A stretch of DNA of 64,000 nucleotides from Acanthopleura granulata (Eukaryota; Mollusca; Polyplacophora; Chitonida; Chitonidae). Under the pieces are notes generated by a model. That model was not told the DNA's origin. It made no database searches and saw nothing but the letters and a program-made list of their open reading frames with translations. Below, in pieces: positions 36,183 through 48,139 of this stretch. The first letter of the stretch is position 1; each line of letters begins with the position of its first letter. The position numbers were made by a program, and so were the translations under genes. The stretch covers positions 28,815,816 to 28,879,815 of the forward strand of contig JABBOT010000003.1 in NCBI GenBank assembly GCA_016165875.1, in the 5' to 3' direction.

Positions 36183-38911
36183 TGAACAATCATAACAGCA
36201 ACAGATTCATTTCTTTATCACACCATCTTATGAATACCTGTTTTCAACAAGGGGAAACAACCAGGGCTGGAATTTCGCCATTTCAGTCACATACGTCTTC
36301 AACAGGGTGTACATGTGTATCTTAACATGACTTCATTTGTTATTGAAATTTGTGACGCTGTTGTGTTTTTTTGTTTTTTAATGTTGTTACTGGCCACAGT
36401 AGTTTCCACGTGGCTCTTAAGTGTGGACAACTTTACATGTATACATCCTCATTGTACATATACCATGTTTCCTGGTTGTAAGCTATTGATAGTAATAATA
36501 CCAAAGGTATTTCAGCTTTTCAGCTTTTCAGCTGCAGTGGCTTCTTACATGAGGTTCAGTTATGCTTTCCGATGTAAGGATTTGAAGAGAAGCTTCCCTT
36601 GATGTAAAAGTCGGAAATTGGTGAATGCTTTTTGCATTAGCTGCAGCAAAAGTAATTCCAATCTTCTAATTGTTATCACTGGCAAGTTTTTAGGACTATT
36701 TCTTCAGTGGACTTCAAAAATATGCTAAAATACATATGCATTTGGCCAGTAAAAATGGAGATACCCTTATGTTTGAGGGGAGCAGCTCTTTGCAACCTCA
36801 CATTAGTTCAAACAACAACACATGGTCTGTAGTTTATTTTTGGGGGTCTGTGTAGTCGTTCATTCCTGAGAATCCAGTGGAGGGAAGTGTATGTTGACAG
36901 CATTGCTTTGTCTTGCAAGAGTGCAAACTGAAGGGAACATCTGCTGAAATGATGAACATCTTTGTATGAAGGGCCAGCAGTGTCTGAATCAGCTGGTATA
37001 AGTGGACTGTCACCATTGAATTACAGAAATAAGACAATGTTAATCTGGCTACATTTACAGAGTGACCTGATCTGAACACAATTTACTTGGTTATGTTGCT
37101 GTAAATGTTGACATTAACTACGAATATTAAGTCAACATATATCTTGTCTCCAACTTTCTTTCTGGGGTTTTTGACATTGAACGAAAGTTGTTTGAACAGA
37201 GTTATATAAATTGTTTTCATTATCTGTATTTTCTTTAAATTTTTGAATCATATCAAAATGGTTTGCTCTAGAGCAAACATTTTAAATGTGCTTGTTTATG
37301 TTTGCAAACATGTAATATGCTAGTGCTAGTCAGGGTTTGTCTGGCTCTCAGGAGTTCTCTCCCTTGTTAGACGTACTCTTGTTAGCCTGTCCTTGTGGTG
37401 AAAGGGTGTTCATTGAGCCAGTCAGGGGAGATTCCGCGAAACCAATTCTGACTTAAGTCAAAATTTAAAACCTTGACATAGTCCTTAGTTCTGCAAGTAA
37501 ATGTTGGCATTTTCATCATAGGATAACATTTGCGAAGTGGTCGAAACTTTAATTTCTAGGGCTAAAAATTGACCTTTTGATGAAAATCAGAAACGTCTTC
37601 ATGGAATGAAGGTGTGATTTCAGGGGTAGGTGATGTACACAAAGTTGACCGACGTGTGCATTAAGAAACAGTTGATGTCCTCTACAACTGTTATTTTGTG
37701 TGCTATTTTGTTAGTAGATATTATGCGACTGATTTGATATTTCCTTTATTACTTCAGATTTTTATAGGTTCTGAAATCTGGAAAGCCTTCAATTTTGATG
37801 TTGGTAAAAAAAGCACATTACTGACATGTTGAAACCATTCCTGATCATTATGGAAAATCGTTGCCATAAACATTACTGTTATGTTGTAAAGAAATTTTTT
37901 TTTCATTAATGTCACTAGTAAAAGAAAAATACAACTTACTATTTCTGTAAACGTGCAGTTTGTTTGCTGTCAGATTTGTACTCTGCTGTTTGCACGCATG
38001 TGAGATAGTTAGATATTGACATGTAAGTTGTATAATTAAAGTAAGTTCCGTACAAGCAAGCTCTGGTACACAAAGTACACAAGCTAAATTTAGAATTTTT
38101 CACACATGATCCAGTTACGTTATGTGTTCATGTGATTTCATGCTCAAGTTAAAACCTTGCAGTGCTTTTTTGTTTTTGAGCTCAGTGCATCTTTATGACT
38201 TCTGCCTGATAATGCTAGAGGTAAAATTTTGACTACCCAAACAACAGAATTGTTTTGAACCAACCTTTGGATTTGATGTTAAGATTGGTGTTTATTTCTT
38301 ATAGGTATGTCATGTGACTGACGTGAGGATAATTCCTGCGATGGAAATGTTTCTAGGTTAGGGAGTTAGGTTTAGTTAAATGTTACAGTTCTAAGTACAA
38401 CTCGTTTCTGTGTGTTTCTCACATTTGAAATTATAACATCATGGCATTATCGTCTGTATTTCAGAATGCCAGCTGATTGACTAATATCGATGTATGAGAT
38501 TCTCTGTTAAAACTCTTGTACGCTAAGCTTGAGAGCACAAATAAGTTATGACCAGTAAAAGTAAATTCAACCAAGACTCTCATTGCACAAGGACTGTGTA
38601 GTTTCTATTCTAAGTGACACTAGAACTTGAATATTTATTCATAGAAATAAGTAGATAAATGAAGGAATGTTGTGCTCAGGTTACTAGTGATCTGATTTAA
38701 GCATATACTATGCAGTGCTTAGATTAGCACAAGAAATGTTTGGGAAATCACGCTCGGTGAGCAGCAGTATCAAGTGAATATCACTGTTGTGTTATCCCGG
38801 TTTTCACAGTGGTAGTATCCACACCAAAAACACTGCCATTCATAAACCTCACAACAGCGCACCCCAAACACCCGGTCACAAACGTTACGCGCAGACACAG
38901 TGAATAGACTA

Positions 38912-39185
38912 TGTCATGTCGCTGTAAATAGCGGCCCACGTTCAACCTGTTAAAACGGACTGAACGTATTTTACCACGAGTTCCATTAATAGCGGCCCAC
39001 TTTCAAGTAGTTAAGACACTGAGTGTAATTTACTATGTCGCTGTAAACGCTCTATAAAGTGATGGCCCCGGTTCAAGTGGTTGAGGCACAAGGTGTGTTT
39101 TACCACGTCATTGTAAATAGTGACCCCTTTTCTAGTCGTTAAGACACTGAGAGTATTTTACCATGCCATTGTTAACAAAGCGGAC
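38912..39185. repeat. Diverged tandem array of about 60-70 bp units downstream of DNAJC8
   Basis: Four to five units share 'atgtcgctgtaaatagcggc', 'gttaagacactgagtgt' and 'attttacca'. Unit starts are near 38912, 38973, 39034, 39103 and 39161. No gene is seen within it. Confidence 0.75.
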
Positions 39186-40924
39186 ATCGTTTAACCTTGG
39201 TTGACGTGATAATGTTATTGTCATTTACAGACGTTAGCTTGTCGCGTGGGCTCTGTTTTAAACTTGGCTTGATGCAAATGGACGATGCTTATCGTCAATG
39301 TAATAGTAGCTTTTTTCTTTTCCACTTTCATGTGTTGTGGTCTTCAACTGCCCTCGTGTTTTCTATAGAATATGCCCATCATTCGAAACAGAAGAAAATG
39401 ATTATGGTGTAGAACTGTCTGTCATGGTAGAATTGTCTGCCATACTGTAATATGCATGTATAACAGTGCCTCCCGATAATCCAGTGCCACAACAAGTACA
39501 TGTACAAATTGAAGCGTCTTCATTTTCTTTATGGGCAAGCATAACCCGGAATGACTTGAATAACAGTGATGTAAATGTGATCATGCGATTTCTATTTCAC
39601 CCTTTATGGACAGCTGTTATGATGTAGTGTGCTATGGGATTAGCAATTAACCCTTTGTAAAGAAAGACGTCTGTATTGGTATCATACGTGAACGAAGATT
39701 GAGAATTACCATTTAGCCTCTGGTACGGTTTTACGAGGATGCCAAATAGGCCTATATCTTAATTCTGAAGTCAGACATTTTTGTCGCATTTTTGAAGTAA
39801 TACTGGTCTCAACAGTTTTCATCCATGTTGTACCATATTTACAAATGTATTGGTTGTGAAGCGTCAAACTTATTTGTGGAGCCAGTGAAATTGACAATAA
39901 GCATAAACAGCGGAGTTTCGAGTTTGATCTCTTTTGTCGCTGAAGGTAAAAAGACTTCAACTGTGTCATGTGACTTGCCAAAAATGCCAGGCAATTTTGT
40001 TCACTTTAATTTACCGATCACCTGTCTCGCTGTATTAGGGAGGTACAAACGGCCTCTCTCCTTTGCTGAGGAGCTTCTTAAAGTGAAAACTTCAGCTCCT
40101 CAGTTTTCCCTATTGTACGTCTAGTCTAACTGTTTTTGAAACTTCTCTTGGACGCCCATGTTATAGTAAATGTAATCAGAAATAATTGCCTAACATTTTT
40201 GACAGGTCACATGGTACAGTAGGACTTTTCTTACCTTTAGTAATAAAAGAGTTCGAACTCCGAACTCCCTTATTGTTGAACTCATTAGCTGTGTATCTTG
40301 TGTTCAGGCTAGTATAACCACACAGCTAGTTACGTGGACAGTTATCGCATATTAAATACGAATGTTATCTTAGTTACATCAGCATCATTTGCTGGAAAAG
40401 GTTCGGTTGCTCGTATGGCAAGAGAGTCAGCTTGGTGGGTTGTTAGCAGAAAATGTCCTCGTCAGCGCAGAAACGTCAAGTTTTCGAATCCATAACTATC
40501 AGCTTCGGTTACGGTTTTGTCGGGTACTTTGGCAGGTAGGCTTACACGTGACACCGATACATGGTTTCTTCCAGGGTCTGATTGGTTTTGATCTACCCAT
40601 ACTAAAACCTTATTGCCGTTGTATATTGGTGAAACTTTCCCGAGTAACCGCATCAGACCTCAATCAGATAAGCAAAAGAATCACTGCAACTTAGTCTGGG
40701 GCTGTGTTTTTCCCACTAGTATCCACAACTGTTTGTCAGCCTGGAAAAATCGGATGCCCTTGTCCGATTTATTGTTTTCCGGTATTCTATCCAGAAATAT
40801 CGACGTTCATAAAAGTGTCATGTAGATTTGTCCTCCGCCAGAGTCATGCCGACCCGGTCTTACTTCTATACTTCTAAGTTGGTTTTCATCGCTCTTCGAG
40901 CCGAGATACGGTAGTACAAATTTT

Positions 40925-41125
40925 ACAGTCAGATGGGGCCTATCTAACTCAGAAGGTCCAGCGTTCGACTCCAGATCTCGGTGTTTCGGCTGTGGGTTCC
41001 AATCACGGCTGTACGCGGTTTATTGCGGGCACACTTGTTTCCTCCATCCTTAAACTTGCCGGCCTTTATTCTTAAGCGAAGCGAAATATACTTCTGGACG
41101 GCGTTGAACACCAACCAATCAACTA
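40925..41125 (+). mobile_element. SINE family 1-like copy, plus strand
   Basis: A B-box-like 'gcgttcgactcc' near 40971, then 'cacacttgtttcctccatcc', 'gaaatatacttctggacggc' and 'gttgaacaccaaccaatcaa'. Diverged from the other copies. Confidence 0.7.
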
Positions 41126-43143
41126 ACCAGTTGAAGCAGCATATATATACAGATGGTAAACCTTCATTTTTTGTACCTATTGTAAAATTTTTGTGGTGGT
41201 TTTACCGGGTAATCACCATTCTCAACCTTATCGGTACAATGCATTTTGTAACTTTGATTCCTTTGACAATGTTTTTTGTGGCCTACATTCATTATGTAAA
41301 CTACACCTCATTGTAAATCAAACCCATATGACTTCAAAATAAAAGATATGTCGTTATATCGTCACATGGTGTGAATTAGGTGTAAACTCACATCCTGTTT
41401 GACTATAGTACATCCACTCACTTTTATGCATTGGTACCATTGCAGTACTTCGTGGATCGGGAACATTCTACCAAGTTATCCTGTGTTCATATTTTGCACG
41501 GAGCTTTCATCCCACCATAATGTAGTCCTAAGTGAGTATGGTGTAAAACACCATGTAAACATCTTGAATTAGGCGAAACAGAAAGTAACTGAACCAAGTG
41601 AAACGAAAACCGGCCAAGTCAACTACATGGTAATGTGAACTATGTATACACTACTCTCTTCATGGACCCTGTTCCATGCACACGGGAGCTGTAGGCTGAC
41701 TCCATCGTATACAGTACACAATGGCAATGCGTGAAACAGTTGCTTCGTTGAACCAATGCTGACCATGGGATGTATACAAGCGATTGATGCGAAAACATCG
41801 CATTTATACGTACCATGAGCAAGATTTTATAATATCATTGTTACCATAGCACAGGTCAGCGTTTGTTGTATATACGATATTTTACAACGCACTTCGCATC
41901 TCTCGCCGAAGGAGAATACATGTGTGCGTAATGGTGTATAACAGTAAGGCATGCTGAAATGTAGATATGTGGGGACGTAAGCACTTTGTTAACAGAAGTT
42001 TCCTGCGAGAGGAATGAATTCATGTTCTTTCGTACAAGGTATAAATCAATGTCTTTATTTGATTTCATTATAAGTGACCAAGTTTCTGAGCCTTTTGTTT
42101 ATGGAGCTATCTTTATCGACAGAGTATAAATGTATTTTCAGAAGCTAATGTTTATTTTATTCTTTCTTTTTAGGTTACCGACGCTGTATATATTGCATGT
42201 AATGTTATATACATGAAATATGGGTTGTACATACAAAGAATATATATGGATACCCAAGACACATAAATTGATGATCTGCGTGATTCAGAAATTATTTCTA
42301 TTGTGGATTGTGGATATGTCTTGTAATATTGTCTCTACCAAATACGACAAATTTTCAGCTATTAATACCCGTCATTATAGGCCAAGCGTTGGTCGGCAAG
42401 GTGATGTTTCTGTCTTTCCGTCCATTCCCGTGTCCAGAATATTTCTAGTTGTCTGGCACGTGATGTTTCATTTTTGGTGCTCACATAAATGGAGATGTGA
42501 TGCCGTGTAGCGACTCGCATTTATCCATTTCCACGCAAGCTATGACTTGGCGTCAGCCAAAATGGGCGATCCGGGTCAAGAGTCGGAAGACCAGTTTTCA
42601 AAGCTACGTTCAACACTTAAGAACTAAGGAAGTACTTAAAATAAGAAATTATGCCAGATTCGTGCATTTCCAAATTGCCATCTGCAACTTGTATTTCGAG
42701 GGTTTCTTATTGAACTTCAACTCCAATGATCTTGCATTTGAAGCTAGTCTTGGTAAGAAAATTATATACGCAGTTCTCATGGCTACTGGATTATGCAGTT
42801 GTCATGGTAACAAGATTATCAATTTGTGTATGTCTATAGTGTATAAACACGGGTACATGTATTTGTCCCCGGGCTAGGGCTACAACTTCAGTTGCTTTGC
42901 ATTTGTTGTTAAATATTCGGTAAATACATGGATACAGAAGTGACAAGGTACCGCGCCTCACATTTGGTCACCATCGTAACCATATTCGCCTTCCCCCTGC
43001 ATCTACTGTATGAAAGGAAATGACTTTATGCCCGGACTACAGTTCTAATAGCTTTGCATGTATAAGATTGTCAGTAACTGGCCGAAAGTAGGTGGTTTAT
43101 ACCCAGAGCACTCCCATTTCCTTATCCTATATAACGGACTGAC

Positions 43144-43405
43144 CGCCTGGGTGGCCTGGTGGTTAGAGCGTCTGCTTTGAGGTCGGGAGATCCGGGATCG
43201 ATCCTGGGGCGGATCATACAAAAGACGTTATAAATGGTACTTGTTGCTGCCTTGCTTGGAGGTCAGCACTGAGAGATTAGAGCAAGGAAACAGAACAGAT
43301 CGGACCGGTATAGTGTGACTGGGTGGGGTGTCATGTCAGGTGTCTTCGGCATAATGTTCCAGGAGCGACAGCTCGTGAAACACAAGCATGCACACATACA
43401 TATAA
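43144..43405 (+). mobile_element. tRNA-derived SINE, family 2, 3'-truncated
   Basis: Head 'ctgggtggcctggtggttag' and 'gggatcgatcctgg', then 'gagcaaggaaacagaaca' and 'actgggtggggtgtcatgtc'. Lacks the 'acgttaaaccccaaac' end. Confidence 0.82.
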
Positions 43406-43937
43406 AACGGACTGTAGGCCTATAAGTGAACAATTCTTGAGTATAGAGTTAAACGACAGTCCTGTAATTGATGAAATTGGATCATTAATTTCTGGTATGT
43501 AAAAAGCCATGCATGACATTTATTAATATATGAAATGTCCAAGAATTTCAACACGACACTGAGGGCGGTGCCGTATTGTTTGACAATGCACGGCAAAGGA
43601 AGACATGCGTGGGTGTACCGTTGACTATCTTGTATTCAGATCTCCGCCAATCGCACGACACACAACTTTACCCAGTCCGTCACCAGGAGAGTAAGGAGAG
43701 TTCAATCATTGTCTAGGGGCTATTCACATGACCGAATTTAACCAATCGCAAAACAGAATGTACAGAGATGTCCTTTGCTCGTTCTATGACTATCAGTTCC
43801 TTTTCAACTCCATGCAATCTCTAATCGTCTGCGGTTTAAATTTGCACAGCTTCTTGCTTTTGCATGCAAATATATTTCTGCAAACTGCCTCAACTAGCTA
43901 TCGTTCTACCAGTGATGTTAAGAGAATTAAATATGTT

Positions 43938-44012
43938 TCATTTATTTATTTACTTATTTATTTATTCGACTGGTGATTTTTATGTCGTACTCAAGAATAT
44001 TTCACTCGACAG
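43938..44012 (-). mobile_element. SINE family 1 tail fragment
   Basis: (TTTA)n followed by 'gactggtgatttttatgtcg' and 'tactcaagaatatttcact'; only the 3' part remains. Confidence 0.8.
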
Positions 44013-44591
44013 TTTTCTTTACGATCATACTGCGTTCGTCCAGCACTTCCAAATCCATTGATACCTAACAAGTTACGAGTTTTGCAGCTACGTGCAAAGC
44101 TGCAAGCGACGGGTATCAACCTCCCTAAGAGTCCCTAAGCAAAAATCACTTATTGCCATTTGGAAATTAAACAAAGATAAAACTTCCATGCATGTGGAGG
44201 TTCTTGCTGTTATATCAGGTATATTGATTTCTCGCGGCTTGTACGGCCATCACGGTTAAGCAGGCCCTAGTGCTACAGCAGGCTGCGAAACTGTTGCAAT
44301 CGAAGCTATTGCAACAGCTTTTCGTTGTTTTCTTATATATATACTCTTCCCAAAAAGAAACGAACAGTTGGGGCATGTCGGTGACACCAGATATGACACC
44401 AGATGTGACATGTCCACTATCAAAGTCCACCTGTGCCTTGGTGTCATGGATGAATGCGATTCCATTGCTTATTGCATGATTACTGACATTCTGATTTCAA
44501 AAATGGCTGAAAATGGCAGGATATTAAATTAATAATCCATCTGTAAAATCAACAGATCTTTAAATGTGAAACCTCAACATTTGCGTTACCT

Positions 44592-44728
44592 TTATATTTA
44601 TTTATTTATTTATTTATTTATTTATCTATTTATATATTTAATTGGTGTTTCACGTTGTATCCAAGAACATTTCACTGATACGACGGCGCCCAGCATTATG
44701 GTGGGAGAAAACCTGGCAGCTTCGTTTT
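44592..44728 (-). mobile_element. SINE family 1, 3' half
   Basis: A long (TTTA)n run, then 'aattggtgtttcacgttgta' and 'cccagcattatggtgggag'. It stops where the tRNA-related half would begin. Confidence 0.85.
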
Positions 44729-45516
44729 CTTCTTAGTCAATCACTTAGACTTTGAATGAATGGTTGGAGTTACAACATTTTGACACTCTATATATTGCGT
44801 GGCACAATATGCTGAACCTTGATGTAGACACTATACTGCCCTGTTGTGGTTAATATCTCTTTGTTTAGGTATTTAAATATTTACCGAGGTCATCAGTTTC
44901 TATATCATTTGCTCTATTACGTTTTTGTTGTTTAACGCTTTCGCATGCATGCAGGGCTTGTCCGCTTTACTGTATGTACATACAGTGATCAGCGGGTTAG
45001 TGCCTTTTAGGGCATGATTGCATAGTTTATGCAGTTTTTTTTAGGCTGACTCTGTTTAGGAGGAAACCTGCTCCCCTGTCCCAAAATTAATAAAAGTTTA
45101 TTTCCTCTAATGTCATGTGTGAGATCTTATAAAACAATGATGGTTTGTGTTTGTAGTATTCTAAAAAAACCTCCACTCCGTTTAAAATGGCGCAAAACCC
45201 TGAGATCGGTGTGCCCTTCCTGTTAAAATAAATATTTTATGAATTATAGGTGGCGAACACCGCAGTGTCATTAACATATCCCCGAGCTTTTGCACGTTAC
45301 TCATGGACTGGTGACTTGCTTCACTATTTTGCTTTCGTGACTTCTCAGCCACTGATAAGGCTCAAAGCATAAGTGTACTCAACCTGTATGATTGTCTTAC
45401 ATACCATCAGAGACCACACTGGGTTTCGAACCTGTGAGCTCGGAGTCAGACACCTAATCACCCGCAGTCAGTAGCTGATTTTGTAAAAGTGTACGTGTAA
45501 TGCTAAATAACCAGCC

Positions 45517-45660
45517 CATGGAAAGGTCTGCCAACGACCTATGGACCTTGGGTTTCCCCCGAGCTCTACCCGGATTCTTCGGTCCGTAATGCTAACCACC
45601 ATCGTATAAGAAATATCCTTAAGCACGAGGTAAACAGCAATCAAATACGTAAACAACTAA
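45517..45660 (+). mobile_element. SINE family 1, 3' half, plus strand
   Basis: 'tgggtttcccccgagctcta', 'ccaccatcgtataagaaata' and 'cagcaatcaaatacgtaaa' follow the family order. A separate tRNA-like head in the other orientation with GGTTCGAAACC lies at about 45405-45470. Confidence 0.75.
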
Positions 45661-46937
45661 CCATGCCTAGGTGATACTGCCACTTTGAAACACTTTCTAA
45701 ATGGCATCACAACACTATGCTTTACTGGTGTAATAATAGTGAATACAGAAAATCACGCCTACATTTCATGAGAATTAATCCGATTAGCCAGTGATGCTCC
45801 GTGCTGTTGTCTTCCTCGAGGTCTTGTACAGTGACAACGAAAACTGGTTGAGCTTAGAAGTAAAATGCGATATGAGTTTACGTGTGATGTACAGATACAA
45901 AATAAACAACACTGATATTCTGATGCTACAAATAAGCAATTTAATTAAATTTGAAAATTCAGAGCGCTGACTTACATCTGGATCTGAATACTAATATATA
46001 GTGAAATGTGAATGATAAGAATGATGGCGGCAATGATGGAGTAACGGACAAATTTGTGATCAATGGGTGATGTCAGCGTGAAGGACAAGTGACGACATGC
46101 TGAACAAGAACCGATGACAATTAACGCGAAGCGATGACACAGAGATGCACGGGTGATGCATGGGTGATGACGCAATGACTTATTCGATGGTTGTTTAACG
46201 GTATACTGAGCATTTTTTTTTTGTATAGAACTTATAGACGGTTATTAACACGGCGAGTATCACATTACTTGTCTATTATTACATAACTCGGTGTAAGAAA
46301 GCTAGATAGTCGTACTGCTTCCCCTCATTTCCACCAAGCCACATTTGCACAGGGCCTGAAATAGTGGCGCCAAAAATGAGAATGGACTGTTCAGCTATAG
46401 AACGATGCAAGAAACGGGGTGGGGGTGGGAGTCTTATTTGTGGCATAATCTTGTCATTTTTTTGCGATTTCAATGCTAAGCACCGAATTCATGACGTCAT
46501 TCCAATAAGCGCTTAAAGCAAATTAGCACTTGTAGTCTTCTTTTCAGAGCTACAAATGCGGAGTGATACCTTCTGTGGACATATAACCTGTAGTTGCATG
46601 TAAACTTCATCTATATAGGCCCGTGTGGATTTACTTACCTCTTGCTACAAATGATACGAAGTGAGGACAAGCGCTATTCATGTGTTGACCATTTCTACCA
46701 AGGTAGTCCATAAAGACTTGGATGTTTTGGTAAAGATCCAAATACTCACATGCATGTATTTACATGTATATATAATAAAAATAAAATGACGTTTAACGTA
46801 GGTCACAAAAACGTTTACAATCTATGTTTAATGGATTTTGCTGTATGAATAGCTTCTCCACGATTTTTTCTGTTAATTTCCAACCTTGTAATATGTTATA
46901 TTTGTGTTTCAACACAAATGTAAAATCGACCGTAAAT

Positions 46938-47055
46938 TCGCTGGTTTTCCCCGAGTACCCAATTCCCTCCACCAATAAAACTGTGTCTTTATTGTATAAT
47001 TGAAAAAAATCAGTACGGCGCTAAACAACAATCAAACAAAGAAATAAATATTTAT
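46938..47055 (+). mobile_element. SINE family 1, degraded, plus strand
   Basis: 'ggttttccccgagtaccca', 'ccctccaccaat' and 'cagtacggcgctaaacaaca' followed by an A-rich tail. Confidence 0.65.
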
Positions 47056-47123
47056 GCCAAACAATATTTGTGTCACGACCTTCGTGTAATACACAATACT
47101 AGAGCAGCACCATTCTTGTTATA

Positions 47124-47290
47124 ATGTTCGTCTCCAAGGAAGTATTCGTGCCACAGTATTTGTCAGACACACTGTTTGTGCCACAGTATTTGTGTCACAT
47201 ACACTATTCGTGTTACGGTATTTCTGTTATAAACACCATTCGTGCCGCAGTATTGGTTCCGCACACAGCATTTGCATTACAATACATTTC
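47124..47290. repeat. 30-32 bp tandem array, about five units
   Basis: Units read like 'attcgtgccacagtatttgt' plus about ten variable bases, beginning near 47144, 47174, 47206, 47238 and 47270. An open frame of 62 codons across them is period-driven. It lies just past the 3' end of the EF-hand coding region. Confidence 0.75.
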
Positions 47291-47404
47291 TATGAAAACA
47301 CTGACACAATAGATACAGATCTGACTAGAGCGTAGGTCCAAGGTCATACCAGATAAAACAGACGAACTGATGTACCCTCATCTTCCATGTAATGCGTTAT
47401 TTCA

Positions 47405-47493
47405 GGGATGATGGACTCTCTTTCCGTTGATCTAACCGATTTATCAGGGTTAAATTAATCCGTTAGATCAACGGAAAGGCAATCGGCCATCCC
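47405..47493. repeat. Perfect 17-bp inverted repeat (hairpin) beyond the EF-hand stop codon
   Basis: Arms 47420-47436 (CTTTCCGTTGATCTAAC) and 47462-47478 are exact reverse complements with a 25-nt loop. The outer parts 'gggatgatgg' and 'ggccatccc' pair partly. It lies 73-131 nt past the stop at 47551 in transcript sense, so probably within the 3' UTR. Confidence 0.85.
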
Positions 47494-47550
47494 TTAAATA
47501 ATTCAGTTAACGGACGCTCTTTTTTAAAAGTAATGCAAGCGCCTATACAT

Positions 47551-48139
47551 CTATGGTGAGTGACTCTTTCGGGGAATGTTGAACACGTATCCCTTATTAT
47601 CAATCTTGCTGTCGTTGAAATTGAACTCCACCATGGCTTTCCTGAACTCGCTTCGGTCGATGACCCCGCTGTTGTCCAAGTCTAACCGGTCGAACACCCG
47701 GCCTATGTAACACTTGTTTTCCACGCCCATAACAGAGAACATCTTGATGTACTCGGTTCTGGTGATTACGCCATTACCATCCACATCTATGGCGTCGTAC
47801 ATGCTATCCGCCAGCTCCTTAGTATGGGCCAGAAAAACAGGTCGGTTCTCCATGAACAACGATTTGACGGCCTGGACGTATTCTTCCTCCGTGGCGATGT
47901 TCCGGGCACTGCCCACCTGCATTTTGAACACGTTCCACCAGCCCTTGAGCGCATGGCGAATGTCCGTCGCTCGGTTTCCATTCACCCGATAGGCAGAGAT
48001 CATCCGCTCGGCGATGTTTTGGAAGTCGTCCTCGCTGACAGACTTGTCGTTGTTGACGTCGAGGAAACGGAAGAAATTTCTCCATTTCTTTTCGAGGACT
48101 TCATAATTTACATGTTCGGTGGGTTTGTTCATATGTTTC
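47551..48139 (-). CDS. EF-hand exon of the SCP/calexcitin-like gene
   Basis: This single exon holds all four EF-hand units and the stop at 47551. The acceptor CCTTCCAG ends at 48140, so an upstream in-frame ATG at 48192 lies in intron and is not the expected start. An ATG 10 bases into the exon (Met of RKHMNKP) could serve as an internal start if the exon were joined to a non-coding leader. Confidence 0.9.

Larger units (their letters stand above)
36183..47404. other. Gap between convergent DNAJC8 and EF-hand genes
   Basis: About the first 1.9 kb is probably the DNAJC8 3' UTR (possible ATTAAA at 38035). The rest holds the array at 38912, SINE copies at 40925, 43144, 43938, 44592, 45517 and 46938, and the array at 47124. 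Open frames here have no recognisable similarity, and several start at non-ATG codons or lie in repeats. Confidence 0.6.

Noticed and set aside
40981..41316. 111-codon open frame with a partly hydrophobic end
   Set aside because: The first half is SINE sequence and the rest has no similarity or splice support.
43144..43215. A real tRNA gene (also considered at 62848 and 31664)
   Set aside because: A- and B-box words are present, but the bodies continue into a SINE tail and do not give a clean cloverleaf with acceptor stem and anticodon.
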